From positions 1-34,694 of the forward strand of contig JAJUJL010000035.1 in the NCBI GenBank assembly GCA_029265355.1: a DNA stretch of 34,694 nt. Reading direction: 5' to 3'. Below the pieces are notes generated by a model. That model was not told the origin of the DNA and did not search any database. It saw nothing but the letters and a program-made list of their open reading frames with translations. This document shows, piece after piece, positions 6,644 to 16,333 of this stretch (positions are counted from its first letter, which is position 1; each line of letters opens with the position of its first letter). The position numbers and the translations under genes were made by a program. The stretch comes from Chloroflexota bacterium. Its GTDB lineage: Bacteria > Chloroflexota > Anaerolineae > Anaerolineales > UBA4823.

Positions 6644-9600
6644 CTACCTCGGCTCGTAGGTGTTCGGATCCCCAGCGCGGTAGGCGCGGTCCAGCCGGGC
6701 GCGATCGACCTCCATCGCCTTGCGCGCCTGGCTGATGGTCTCTTTGACCGCCTCCGTTGGGGTAATGGGGACTGGTTGGTCGATGTACTCCATGCCTTTT
6801 TCCACTGCAGTCAGCGAGTCGAGCGGGTCTGGCGATTCAAGCCCTTCCTTGACTTCCAGGCCGTCGTCCAAGAACTTCTCGAGCTTCTTGATCTTGCCCC
6901 ATACCTTGTCCACCGTTTTGGCCACTCTGCCGTGCTTCAAGTAATCGGGGATGCGCTTGAAAGAGTCCAGCACCTTGCGCGCTTTCTGGTCCCAGGTCTC
7001 TTCGGGCTGGCAGGGGGAGGGAGAGGCGCCGTCTTCCAGGCCGGTGGGGTCGATGCGGTTGACCGGGTCGTTGGCGGCGTAGGCGTACAGGTTGGTGTCG
7101 CCAGCAGAGAAGCCCAGCGGATCCTTGGTCATCCAGCGTCCGGCGGCGGGGTCGTAATCGCGCAAGCCGAAGCGCACCAGCCCGGTATCGCGGTCGTAGA
7201 GCCCGCCGGCAAAGCCAAACGGTTGGAAGCCGGGGCTGGTATCCTGGATGACACTGCCCCAGGCGTCGTAATCCATGCGCTGGGCGACCTGCCCGGTGGC
7301 TGTGTTGACCACCAGGCGCACGCTGCCTACCGGGTCGGAGATGATGCGATAGGTCTGCCCGCCCTTGAGCATGTATTCGGGCACGTTGCCGCGCGCCCCG
7401 TACACAAAGCGGCTGACCACGTTGCCCGCCCCATCCAGCTCGGCGGCGATGCGGTAGCTGTCCTGGTACAGGAAGCCTTGCACGGTGACGCTGTTGATCT
7501 TTTTGGCTGCCCGGCGGTTGAAGCCGTCTGGCAGGTAGCTGATGATGCGCCCGTCGGGCAGCGTCACACTTAGCAGGTTGCCTACCTCATCATAGGTGTA
7601 GCTGGTGGTCTGCCCGCCGCTGGTGTTGCTCAATCGCTCGCCAGCGGCTGAGTAGGTGTAGGAGGTCGCCCCCCGGCTGGTCAGGCGGTCCTGGACGTCG
7701 TAGGCGGCGGCTTCGCCGCTGGCGCTGGTGCGGTTGCCGTTGGCGTCGTAGGTGTACGAGCCCACGGTGCTGCCGTTCTTCTGCACCTGGATCAGCCGCC
7801 CCAGTACGTCATAGGTATAGTCGTAGGTGTTGGTCGCCCCGTTGGTGGTTTCGACTTTGCGGGTAATGCGGCCGCGCAGGTCGCGGGTCAAGGTGAAGCT
7901 GTACAGCGGGCTGCTGTTGTAGCTGGCGGTGTAGGCAGTTGCTTCGGCGTAAGCGTTGTAGGTCCAGGCGTCGCTCACCCCGCCCAGGGCGCTGCCGGTG
8001 ACTAACCCGGTGGCGGCGGAGCGTATCAGCGCCAGGGCGCCAGCCTGCACCAGCAGGTCATCGTTGTCGTAAGCGTATGCCAGCGGGTTGGCGCCATTCA
8101 AGCTGATGCTGGAGATCAGCCAGTGCGGGTTGTAGTCGAAGGACAGGGTGCCCGGCGCTGGACCGGTTTGGATCTTCTGCACCACCAGCGGGCCGTTGTA
8201 GCTGTATACCAGCCCTACCCCGGAGGGGTCGCTCAAGCCTGCCAGCCGCCCGGCGGCGTCGAAGGTGTTTGTTACAACGCCGCGCGACAGGTTGACGCTT
8301 GCAACCCGGAAGCCGTTGAACTCGTAACCCAGGTTCAGGCTGCGCGCGTCCGGGCGGGTGTAAGTGGTCAGGTTGCCGCCGTTATCGTACAGGTAGGTGT
8401 AGCTGCCCAGCCCGCCTGGCGGTGTGTAGCTGGTGGGCAGGTTGGAGAGATTATAGATCAGGGTGTGGGCCGGTTTACCTGGTGGCGTCAGGCTGGTCAA
8501 GTTGCCGGTGGCGTCGTAGGCAAAGCTCAGCGTCTGGCCGTCGGGACGGGTGAAGGCGGTCAACAGCCCGCCAGCATTCACGGTCAGGTTTGCCGTGGCG
8601 CCGTCAGGCGCGGTGATGCTGGCCAGCCAGTTGCTGTTGCTGTAAGCCAGCGTCGTCGTGCGCGCCTGCTGGGTGACCTGTGTCAACCGGCCGCGGCTGT
8701 CGTAGCTCAGGCTGGTATTGGCGATCCCGCCGCTGCTGTCGCGCGCCAGGCCAATCACGCGCCCGGCGGCGTTCAACAGGTTGCGGAAGATGCGTCCGGT
8801 GGGCGTCTTCAGCTCAACCGAGCGGTCATTGGCGGTGTAGGTGTAGCTCCAGGTGCGCCCGTTGATGACGCGTTGCTCTTCCAGCTTGCTCAGGCTAAAC
8901 AGGTTGCCGGGCGAGGCCAGCGTGGCCGTGCGCAGCGCCGACATCTGGTAGAGCAGGCCGTTGGTGGTGGAGATCACCACCGAGGTGGGCAGGGGGGCAC
9001 TCATCCCCCAACGCGGATCAGGTCCGTAAGTCACCCGGTAGGTGGTGCCGTCCGGAGAAACCAGCGTCCACACGCTGCCATCCGAGATGGTCAGTGCCTG
9101 GGTAGTGCCATCTGGCGAGGTGACCTTGCGCTGTAGATCGCCGTTGGGCAGGTTGAACAGCTCGTAGGTGGTCACTTGATTTTGGGCGGTGGCGACGGTG
9201 ACCGTGGTGTGCCCGGGAGCTTCCGTGCGGGTGAGCGATTTGCTCTGCCCGTTGGGGGCGCTGTCTGACACCAGGCGCCCATCGGCGTCGTAGCTGTAAG
9301 TGTGCACCCCACCGCGCGGGTCGGTCAGGCTGGTCAGCAAGCCGGTGGGGGTGTAGCCCAGGGCGGTGACCTGGTTGAGCGGGTTGGTGAAGAGTGACAG
9401 GTAGCCGTCTGCGTTGACGCTCAGCGTGGTGCGCTGTCCGCCGGGTGCGACGATGGCGCTGACCGCGCCAATCGGGCTGCGCTCGATGGTGGTGCGGTTA
9501 CCGTCGACATCAATCACGGCTGCCAGCCTGCCCGCAGCATCGTATTCAAAAGTGTACAGCGCCGCGCCGGTGAGGGGGTGCAGGGTGCGCAGGTGGCGCC

Positions 9601-12600
9601 CGGTGGAGGCAAATTCCCACACTTCGCTGCCATCCGGCGCGGGGATCAGGAAGGTGGCGCCAAGAGAGCCGCCCGGGGCGCGCGGCGGTTCGATGCGCTC
9701 CAGGCGCGAGCGGGTGCTGCTGATCAAAAGCACACCGTCCGGTGTCATCACCAGGCTGTTGTTGTACACCTGGTTGCTCAGGCAGGCCTGGCGGGCGGGG
9801 AAGCCGTTGTTGTCCTGGATGACGGTGCATGGCTTGCCGGCGTGGGTAGTAATCAAGCCTTCGGGTGTGACGCGGCGCACGCGGTCGTCATTGAAGTAGC
9901 GCGTGCGTATGTAGAGCATGCCATTCTCATCTACCGCCGCTGCCAGCGGGGTGGAAATGCCGGCGCTGGTCGCCGGGCCGCCGTCGCCGTATTCCTGGGC
10001 GATGCCTGATCCGGCATAGCGGCGCAGCATGCCATCCGGCGTGATGCGCGCCAGCGTGGCGGCGTTGGGGAAGGGCACATACAGGCTGCCATCCGGCCCC
10101 AGCGCCATGCGTCCCGGCGCTGGCAGTGCGCCCCAGTCGCGAGCGTGCACGCCAAGCACATCAGCCTGAGTATCTCCGTTGCCGCCGCCGCCAGCAATGG
10201 TGGTGATGATGCCGCTGGGCGAGATGGCGCGGATGCGGTTGAGGTTGCCGCCGGAGTAGCGATAGAGCGGCGTTTCGCCGATGTACAGCGTGCCGTCTGG
10301 CCCCAGCAGCAGGTCCACCGGCGCATTCAAGCGGGCATCGATCGCCGGGCCGCCATCGCCGTTGGGCTGGTAATTGCTGGTATAGTAAACGCCGGCGATG
10401 GTATGGATGAGGCCATCCGGTGTGATTTTGCGGATCAGGCCGACGTTCATGTTGTCGTAGGTGGTTGCCAGGTACAGGCTGCCGTCGGGAGCGGCTTCCA
10501 GGGCGTTCAGGTACCAGCCCAGCGTGGCGGCGGTGGCCGGGCCGCCGTCGCCGGTTGGGTAGCCCTGGCTGCCGTTGCCCGCCATGACCGTCTTGGTGCC
10601 ATCGCGGTTGAGGCGGTAGATCTTGCGGTCAGAAACATCCAGGAAATAGATCGTGCCATCCGGGGCTACCGCCACATCTCCCAGGTAATTGCTGGTGGTA
10701 GTTCCCGGCAAGACGGCGGTCATGATTGCGCCGACATCGGCGGTGCGCAGCTCGCGCCCATCGCCCAGGTGCACCACGCCCTCGTTGATGTCATAGGCGT
10801 GATGCACATCCAGCGTCCATCCGCCCAGGCCGACGGCAGCCAGCGCATCCCAGTGCCCCATGGGGCGCACAAAGGAGCGCACCACGTTGATGCCGCAGAA
10901 ATCGAAGGCTACCTCGGCTGCCGGGGGATAGTCCAGGTACTCGCAGTACTGGCGTCCATCGTTGACGAAGGTCTGCTCGCCAAATTGGGCGAAGGACTGC
11001 TCGAAATCGCTGCGGGCTGTGTAATAGGTGAAGTCATATACGTAAGTGATCTCGAAGCGCGCCAGTGGGCGCCCGTTAGTCAGCCTGCCGTAGCCATCTT
11101 GCCCATCCCAAACCAGTCGCACGCTGATATCCGGGCCAATGGCGCCGATTGTGCCGGAATACAGGCCTGTAACGCCGAAGGGGTTTCCGGCTGAGCTGCG
11201 CCCCCAGCGTCGATAGATGGTCTGTCCGCCCACCTGGGCGTTTAGCCAGATGGCCTTCAGGCCGGAAGGTGGTGTACCCACGGTGACCGGGATATCGACG
11301 ATATTGCCCACCAGCCAGCCAGGAGTGCGCTGGCTGGCGTAGTGCAGGTTGAAGGGCGTGCCCACCAGGGGGAGCGATTCGCCCAGGGTTTGGGCATCGC
11401 AGTTGATGACCGAGCCAGACTCGTTGCACGGGCTGGGCTGGTCGCCGCCTTCCGGAGGGGTGGGTGGCTCAACGGCATCCGGCCCCGGGCCGAATGGCCA
11501 GTTGAAGTCCCAGGGCGAGAAATGTGGGATGGGCACGCGCCACAGCTCGGTTCCAGCGCTGTACAGCCCGGCGAGCTGCTGCAGCTCGGCGGTGGTGATG
11601 CCCAGGTTGGCGAGCGCCGCGCCGCTGTCCGCCACGCCATCGCCGGTCACGTCCAGGGAGGCTTGCCCACCCGAAATGGACAGGATCTTGATCACAATGC
11701 CGTTCTGCTCAGGCACCCACTTTCCGGTAGCTCGATCGTAGGAACCAGCGGGCACCGGGCTGCCAACTGGCGCACCAATGAAGTTTTCGGTATAGTTGAT
11801 CACCGGCTGGGAGAAAGTCACCGGGCCGGTGGCCTCGTCGATGGTAAAGTCCACGGCATAGGTGTAGCCGGAATTCTCCGGCAGATCGCCTGGCATGGCT
11901 GCCCCGCCAGCGATGCCAGCGGTGTATTCGGTAGCGCGCACCGTCAGGCTGCCCACTGCCTGCAAGCCGTTGTCTTCCGCCAGCAGCGCCTGGAGAGCTG
12001 CCTGCGGGAAGAGCAGCGTGGCGCGGCGTGCGCCGTCTGCGTCGTTGACCGGGCTGCCCTGCGCCACCTGGAAGGCTGCTCCAGAGTTGGGATCGATCAC
12101 CGTCGCCTGGGTGTCCAGGGGGATGAGCGCCACTGGCGCGACTACCTTGTAGGAGCGGCGCGGCAGGTCAAGCGTGCGTTGCACCGGCAGATAGCCAACT
12201 TTGGTGAAAGAAAGCGTCAGCGCCTCCCCGCCGTTGACTGCCAGGTCATACAGGCCATCGGCGCGGCTGAGGGTTTGCCCATATTCCGGGTGTCCTTGAA
12301 CCGTGATGGTCACGCCTGGCAGAGGGGCGCCGTCGCGCGTGATCAGGTTGCCGCGCAGCACCGTCACGCAGCGCGGGGTGATGGCGCCAGAGATCACGCC
12401 AGTTTGCACCGGATTCGGGCCAGTGTATAGAAATGTGGTGGCGCTGAAGATATCGTAGCCCTGGGTGCGATCCACTGCTGGCGCGGATAGGCGCGGATCC
12501 TGCGGCAGGAGCGGCTCGGCCTGCGCCTCGGCTGACGCCTGCCGGTCGACTGCTCGGAAGAGCAGGTTTGCCTGGTCGCCCATCAAAGCGCGCCCAAGCA

Positions 12601-12817
12601 TGGGGATGTAGATGCGTGTGACCGGTTCGCCCAAGCATGATTCAAGCACCGGAAAGCCTGGCGTGGCCTCCGGTAGCACCGGTGACATGACCGAGGGTAC
12701 ACTTTCTGCAGGCGCTGCAGGAGCGTCACTTTGCGCCAGGCCAGGGTAGGCCAGACCAGTTGCTCCCTGCAGGATCCAGGTTGCCAGCAGCAGAATGTGC
12801 AAAATTTTAGCCTTCAT
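6644..12817 (-). CDS. Giant secreted RHS/YD-repeat protein with NHL propeller (teneurin-like layout)
   Basis: A 2057-residue exported protein. Residues 1-29 form a signal peptide; 151-235 look like a carboxypeptidase-regulatory-like beta domain. About 460-690 form a beta-rich N-terminal RHS-type region. About 700-1055 contain NHL repeats with recurrent APDGTIY/GPDGTLY and DGGPA motifs. About 1075-1855 are YD repeats, and the RHS core ends with GRWMTKDPLGF and DPTGL at 1923-1927. The variable C-terminal tip is 130 residues, charged and helical, with no toxin motif I recognise. In this family the YD repeats build a shell that encloses the tip, and NHL plus YD recalls teneurins and TcC-type proteins. 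The ATG at 12817 overlaps the preceding 74-aa gene by 11 bases after GGAGG, implying coupling. An adhesin or contact-dependent effector is possible. Confidence 0.93.
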   Translation of the reverse strand: MKAKILHILLLATWILQGATGLAYPGLAQSDAPAAPAESVPSVMSPVLPEATPGFPVLESCLGEPVTRIYIPMLGRALMGDQANLLFRAVDRQASAEAQAEPLLPQDPRLSAPAVDRTQGYDIFSATTFLYTGPNPVQTGVISGAITPRCVTVLRGNLITRDGAPLPGVTITVQGHPEYGQTLSRADGLYDLAVNGGEALTLSFTKVGYLPVQRTLDLPRRSYKVVAPVALIPLDTQATVIDPNSGAAFQVAQGSPVNDADGARRATLLFPQAALQALLAEDNGLQAVGSLTVRATEYTAGIAGGAAMPGDLPENSGYTYAVDFTIDEATGPVTFSQPVINYTENFIGAPVGSPVPAGSYDRATGKWVPEQNGIVIKILSISGGQASLDVTGDGVADSGAALANLGITTAELQQLAGLYSAGTELWRVPIPHFSPWDFNWPFGPGPDAVEPPTPPEGGDQPSPCNESGSVINCDAQTLGESLPLVGTPFNLHYASQRTPGWLVGNIVDIPVTVGTPPSGLKAIWLNAQVGGQTIYRRWGRSSAGNPFGVTGLYSGTIGAIGPDISVRLVWDGQDGYGRLTNGRPLARFEITYVYDFTYYTARSDFEQSFAQFGEQTFVNDGRQYCEYLDYPPAAEVAFDFCGINVVRSFVRPMGHWDALAAVGLGGWTLDVHHAYDINEGVVHLGDGRELRTADVGAIMTAVLPGTTTSNYLGDVAVAPDGTIYFLDVSDRKIYRLNRDGTKTVMAGNGSQGYPTGDGGPATAATLGWYLNALEAAPDGSLYLATTYDNMNVGLIRKITPDGLIHTIAGVYYTSNYQPNGDGGPAIDARLNAPVDLLLGPDGTLYIGETPLYRYSGGNLNRIRAISPSGIITTIAGGGGNGDTQADVLGVHARDWGALPAPGRMALGPDGSLYVPFPNAATLARITPDGMLRRYAGSGIAQEYGDGGPATSAGISTPLAAAVDENGMLYIRTRYFNDDRVRRVTPEGLITTHAGKPCTVIQDNNGFPARQACLSNQVYNNSLVMTPDGVLLISSTRSRLERIEPPRAPGGSLGATFLIPAPDGSEVWEFASTGRHLRTLHPLTGAALYTFEYDAAGRLAAVIDVDGNRTTIERSPIGAVSAIVAPGGQRTTLSVNADGYLSLFTNPLNQVTALGYTPTGLLTSLTDPRGGVHTYSYDADGRLVSDSAPNGQSKSLTRTEAPGHTTVTVATAQNQVTTYELFNLPNGDLQRKVTSPDGTTQALTISDGSVWTLVSPDGTTYRVTYGPDPRWGMSAPLPTSVVISTTNGLLYQMSALRTATLASPGNLFSLSKLEEQRVINGRTWSYTYTANDRSVELKTPTGRIFRNLLNAAGRVIGLARDSSGGIANTSLSYDSRGRLTQVTQQARTTTLAYSNSNWLASITAPDGATANLTVNAGGLLTAFTRPDGQTLSFAYDATGNLTSLTPPGKPAHTLIYNLSNLPTSYTPPGGLGSYTYLYDNGGNLTTYTRPDARSLNLGYEFNGFRVASVNLSRGVVTNTFDAAGRLAGLSDPSGVGLVYSYNGPLVVQKIQTGPAPGTLSFDYNPHWLISSISLNGANPLAYAYDNDDLLVQAGALALIRSAATGLVTGSALGGVSDAWTYNAYAEATAYTASYNSSPLYSFTLTRDLRGRITRKVETTNGATNTYDYTYDVLGRLIQVQKNGSTVGSYTYDANGNRTSASGEAAAYDVQDRLTSRGATSYTYSAAGERLSNTSGGQTTSYTYDEVGNLLSVTLPDGRIISYLPDGFNRRAAKKINSVTVQGFLYQDSYRIAAELDGAGNVVSRFVYGARGNVPEYMLKGGQTYRIISDPVGSVRLVVNTATGQVAQRMDYDAWGSVIQDTSPGFQPFGFAGGLYDRDTGLVRFGLRDYDPAAGRWMTKDPLGFSAGDTNLYAYAANDPVNRIDPTGLEDGASPSPCQPEETWDQKARKVLDSFKRIPDYLKHGRVAKTVDKVWGKIKKLEKFLDDGLEVKEGLESPDPLDSLTAVEKGMEYIDQPVPITPTEAVKETISQARKAMEVDRARLDRAYRAGDPNTYEPR

Positions 12818-13031
12818 TTATCCTCCTCTGCGAGTCCGCGTTTGCATCGCTCTCTCCACCCAGCTCTGTGTACAAGAAATCGAATAATGCTTGCAGGTCT
12901 TTGAAACTGTGCGCCTGCCCACTGCGTGCTTCTTGCAAGCGAATGCGCCAGCTGCCATCCTTATCCTGCGCCCGCACCAGGCGCAGCAGGTATGAACGGT
13001 AATTCTTTGAACCAGGTGATTGAATGCTCAT
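12807..13031 (-). CDS. 74-aa protein translationally coupled to the RHS gene
   Basis: I start it at the internal ATG at 13031 (MSIQSPGSKNYRSYLL), because an upstream in-frame start would cover the divergent promoters and gives an implausible N-terminus. The core YRSYLLRLVRAQDKDGSWRI, a Glu/Ala/Arg segment, and FKDLQALFDFLYTEL match a pattern I recall from small Chloroflexota and cyanobacterial proteins (DxxGxWRxxLxD then FxxLxxLFxFL). It has no signal peptide, so it is cytosolic. The gene overlaps the RHS start by 11 bases, so the two are co-translated. It might be a regulator, chaperone or immunity partner for the RHS protein; that is conjecture. Confidence 0.7.
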   Translation of the reverse strand: MSIQSPGSKNYRSYLLRLVRAQDKDGSWRIRLQEARSGQAHSFKDLQALFDFLYTELGGESDANADSQRRINEG

Positions 13032-13061
13032 GGTTATGATTTGGGTCAATGGGTTAAGTGC

Positions 13062-13097
13062 ATTGTAGCGACCTAAGGTCAAAAAATCGCCAAAAAA
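13062..13097 (-). promoter_or_regulatory. Promoter and candidate SARP operator of the 74-aa/RHS operon
   Basis: On the minus strand a -10-like TACAAT (13067-13062) is preceded by two identical heptamers TTTTTTG at 13086-13080 and 13097-13091, exactly 11 bp apart, around the expected -35 position. A perfect 11-bp palindrome GACCTAAGGTC (13070-13080) lies between -10 and repeats. Seven-base repeats with four-base spacers are the classical SARP operator layout, and a SARP gene is divergent. Phased A-tracts would also bend DNA, so this could be curvature only. Confidence 0.5.
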
Positions 13098-13121
13098 CAT
13101 ACCTGGCTGCGCCTTACTCGT

Positions 13122-13140
13122 TATAATTCCCACTGAGGAG
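13122..13140 (+). promoter_or_regulatory. -10 box and ribosome-binding site of SARP 2
   Basis: TATAAT at 13122-13127 is followed by GAGGAG at 13135-13140, six bases before the ATG at 13147. The predicted leader is only about a dozen bases. No good -35 is seen 16-18 bp upstream. Confidence 0.6.
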
Positions 13141-13146
13141 CCAGCT

Positions 13147-16100
13147 ATGCGTCACCTGATACTGCGCACATTCGGCGGTTTCCAGGCTCTATTGAATGGC
13201 GCCCCGCTCGAGCGGCTGCGCACCGACAAAGTGCGGGCGCTGTTGGTGTACCTGGCGCTGGAATCGAGTCGACCGCACCGCCGCGAAGCGCTGGCAGCCA
13301 TGCTGTGGCCCGATTCGAGCCAGGCCGCCGCCCACAAAAGCCTGCGCCAGGCGCTGAGCACGCTGCGCGCCGCGCTGGGCGAGGATTATGGCGACTCGAC
13401 ACCTTTCTTGCTGGTCACACGTCAGCAGGTGCAATGGAATCCGGAGGCGCCGCCAGACCTGGACGCAGCGGCTTTCAGCTTGCTTCTGGATCAGACGCAG
13501 CGCCACCCCCACCGCAGCCTGATCGCCTGCCCAGAGTGCACCGCACGGTTGACGCAGGCGGCAGAGCTGTACCGCGGCGACTTGCTGGCAGGTTTTTCGC
13601 TTCCGGGCAGCCTGGTTTTCGATGAGTGGCTGATTTTGGAACGCGAGCGCTTCCGCCTGGAGGCAATCGACACACTGGGTTTGCTGGCCCAGGCTTACAC
13701 CCAACAAGGGGATGAGCAGGCGGCGCTGCTGACTGCCCGTCGCCAACTGGCGCTCGACGCATGGAACGAACAAGCCACGCGCACGCTGATGCGGGTGCTG
13801 GCAGGCCGCGGCCAGCGCGCCGCGGCGCTGGCGGAGTACGAGCGCTGCCGCCGCTTGATGGCGGAAGAGCTGGACCTGGCGCCTTCCCCGGAAACGCAGG
13901 CCCTTGCGGAACGCATTCGCCATGAGGCTGAGCAAAGCTTGCCGGTCGCAGCAGCGGTAGCGGTAAAGGCGCCCACCAACGAGCCAGGCGGCCTGCCCAG
14001 GCTTCCCCGGACGCTATCGCCGCTGGTTGGGCGCCAGGTTGACCTGGATCGACTGCTTTCCATGATCTCACGACCTGAAACGCGCCTGCTTACTTTGCTC
14101 GGGCCGCCGGGGATTGGCAAAACGCGCCTGGCGCTGGCGTTGGTGGAACGCTGGCAGGAAGCCGATGCGCGCCAGCGGGCTGCCTATCTCGATCTCTCGG
14201 CGCTTAGCCAGCCAGATATGCTGCTCGAAACGCTGGTGCAGGCGCTCGGGGCAACCGGCGGCATGCCCGCTTCCGCTTTGGAACGCCTGATGCGTACCTT
14301 TCTGGGACAATCTATTTTGCTCGTACTGGATAACTTCGAGCACTTACTGCCTGCCGCGCCGCAGGTTGGCGATTTGCTCTGCGCCTGCCCGGAACTGCGC
14401 CTGTTGGTGACCAGCCGGGCGCCTTTGGGGTTGGCTGGCGAACAACGCTACCCACTGGCGTCCCTGGCGCTGCCTGATCTCGAAGACCTGCCGCCGCTGG
14501 CGGAGCTTTCGGCAATCCCGGCGGTGGCTCTGTTCGTGGCCTGTGCCCGGGCGGTCGATCCAACTTTCGATCTCACGGAGGCCAACGCCGCAGCAGTGGC
14601 GGAAATCTGCGCTCGGCTGGATGGCCTGCCGCTTGCCATTGAACTGGCCGCTGCTAGCATTCGCTTAATGCCTCCATCCCGTCTGCTGGAGCGCCTGAGC
14701 CGTGCGGTTTTGCCGGGGCAGGCGAGGGACGGCGGATCGGCCTTGCGCCTGTTACACGGTCGAGTCCGGCAGGGCAGCCCACACACTTTACGCCATGCGA
14801 TCCAATGGAGTTACGCCCAACTCGCCTCCAGCCAGCAGATGCTCTTTGCCCGGCTGGCGGTGTTCGCTGGCAGTTTTGACCTGGAGGCAGCCGAAGCAGT
14901 CTGTCATCTGGGCGACTTATCCTCTGATCTGCTCGACGACTTGAGCGCGCTGCTGGATAACAGCCTGCTGCAGCGGATTGACTCGCATCCGGAAGGCTAT
15001 CGCTTTGCAATGCTGGAAACGTTGCGCGAATTTGCGCGAGAACGCCTGGAAGGGCGAGGGGAGATGGCGCTGCTGCGCCAGCGCCATGCCGATTATTACC
15101 TCACTTTTGCGGTGATGGTCGAGCCGCGACTTTCAGGGTTGGAACAATCGTATTGGCTGGAGCGGGTGGCCGCCGAGCAGCGCAACCTGCGCCAGGCGAT
15201 GGAATGGTGCCAGGGGCATGCACCCGGGCAAATGCTAACGCTTTGCCTGGCGCTGTTCCCCTTCTGGCACACGCGCGCTTACCTGAGCGAGGGACGCGCC
15301 TGGTTGGAGGCGGCCTTGGCTGCCAATCCTGATCCCTCGCCAGGGCGCGCCCGCGCCCTGGCGGCGACTGCCTTGCTCGCCCAGCGCCAGGGAGATTACC
15401 AGCCAGCCTATGCGCTGGCCCAGTCTGCAGTGGAGTTAGCTCGCCGGCTCGGCGAAGCCCGCGGCCTGGCGTATGCGCTGAATAACCTGGGCATTGTGAG
15501 CCTGTCTACCGGCGACAACCCAGGGGCGCGAGCGCTGGCCGAAGAAAGCCTGGGGATATGCGAACGGGAAGGCTATCCACTGGGCGTGGCACGGGCGCAG
15601 ATGATCCTGGGGCAGGTGGCATTGAACGAAGAGCGCCTGGAAGACGCTCGCCAGGCCCTCGAGGCCAGCCTGGCTTTCTGGCGTACCAGCGGCGACCAGA
15701 AGAACGCGGTGTTGTGCATGATCAATTTGGGGCGCACCGACCTGGCGCAGGGGGAAATTGCGCAAGCTCAAACACTCTTCGAGCAGGCCGCCGCGGCAGC
15801 GTCGGCGATCAAAGACCGCCAATTCGAAGCCGTTGCCTTGTGGAACCTGGGAGACTCCGCCTTGCGCCTTGGGCAGCTCGTGGTTGCTGGCCAACGCTTC
15901 GAGCGCAGCTTGCGCCTGGCGCGCCGCCTGGGCGACCGCTACTTTGAAGCGCTCAGCTTGAACCGCCTGGGGGCGGTCGCGGGCAGGCAGGGAGATTTCG
16001 CTGCCGCTCGGCGGCTGCTGGACGAGGGCCTGGCGCTCAGCCGGCGCCTGGGAAACGCCTGGTGCGAAGCCGATGCACTCTACCACCTGGGTACACTGGC

Positions 16101-16236
16101 GCTGGCGCAGTCTGAGTTTTCCCAGGCGCGCAGGCTTTTGGAAGACAGCGCTCGCCTGTTCAAGCAGCAGGGGGAACAAGCCATGCTGGGACAGGTGCAG
16201 GAGGCGCTGGCGCGGGTTGGAAAGGGCGACAAATGA
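13147..16236 (+). CDS. BTAD/SARP-type STAND transcriptional regulator (SARP 2)
   Basis: A 1029-residue protein with the same layout as SARP 1 but clearly diverged. Residues 1-100 are a winged-helix-like DNA-binding part (LWPDSSQAAAHKSLRQALSTLR), about 105-262 the BTAD domain. The STAND ATPase has VGRQ near 294-297, Walker A GPPGIGKT (319-326), Walker B ending LVLDNFEHL (392-400), LLVTSR (419-424) and GLPLAIEL (493-500). From about 690 to the end there are TPR repeats with many LGDRYFEALSLNRLG-type helices. It probably activates the divergent 74-aa/RHS operon, whose promoter has two 11-bp-spaced heptamers. The ATG is set by GAGGAG. No terminator is obvious after the stop. Confidence 0.93.
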   Translation: MRHLILRTFGGFQALLNGAPLERLRTDKVRALLVYLALESSRPHRREALAAMLWPDSSQAAAHKSLRQALSTLRAALGEDYGDSTPFLLVTRQQVQWNPEAPPDLDAAAFSLLLDQTQRHPHRSLIACPECTARLTQAAELYRGDLLAGFSLPGSLVFDEWLILERERFRLEAIDTLGLLAQAYTQQGDEQAALLTARRQLALDAWNEQATRTLMRVLAGRGQRAAALAEYERCRRLMAEELDLAPSPETQALAERIRHEAEQSLPVAAAVAVKAPTNEPGGLPRLPRTLSPLVGRQVDLDRLLSMISRPETRLLTLLGPPGIGKTRLALALVERWQEADARQRAAYLDLSALSQPDMLLETLVQALGATGGMPASALERLMRTFLGQSILLVLDNFEHLLPAAPQVGDLLCACPELRLLVTSRAPLGLAGEQRYPLASLALPDLEDLPPLAELSAIPAVALFVACARAVDPTFDLTEANAAAVAEICARLDGLPLAIELAAASIRLMPPSRLLERLSRAVLPGQARDGGSALRLLHGRVRQGSPHTLRHAIQWSYAQLASSQQMLFARLAVFAGSFDLEAAEAVCHLGDLSSDLLDDLSALLDNSLLQRIDSHPEGYRFAMLETLREFARERLEGRGEMALLRQRHADYYLTFAVMVEPRLSGLEQSYWLERVAAEQRNLRQAMEWCQGHAPGQMLTLCLALFPFWHTRAYLSEGRAWLEAALAANPDPSPGRARALAATALLAQRQGDYQPAYALAQSAVELARRLGEARGLAYALNNLGIVSLSTGDNPGARALAEESLGICEREGYPLGVARAQMILGQVALNEERLEDARQALEASLAFWRTSGDQKNAVLCMINLGRTDLAQGEIAQAQTLFEQAAAAASAIKDRQFEAVALWNLGDSALRLGQLVVAGQRFERSLRLARRLGDRYFEALSLNRLGAVAGRQGDFAAARRLLDEGLALSRRLGNAWCEADALYHLGTLALAQSEFSQARRLLEDSARLFKQQGEQAMLGQVQEALARVGKGDK

Positions 16237-16333
16237 CGCAAGGCTGTCACCTCTTCATTTGTTGAAAATCGAGTTGGATGGGGTGTGGTCCGCTTTCCAG
16301 TTGGATCCTACCCATTTGGGTCGACTCTCACGG

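Noticed and set aside
10145-12430. Long plus-strand open frames opposite the RHS gene
   Set aside because: Antisense to a well-supported 2057-residue gene; Ala/Gly/Val/Arg-rich with no start signal.
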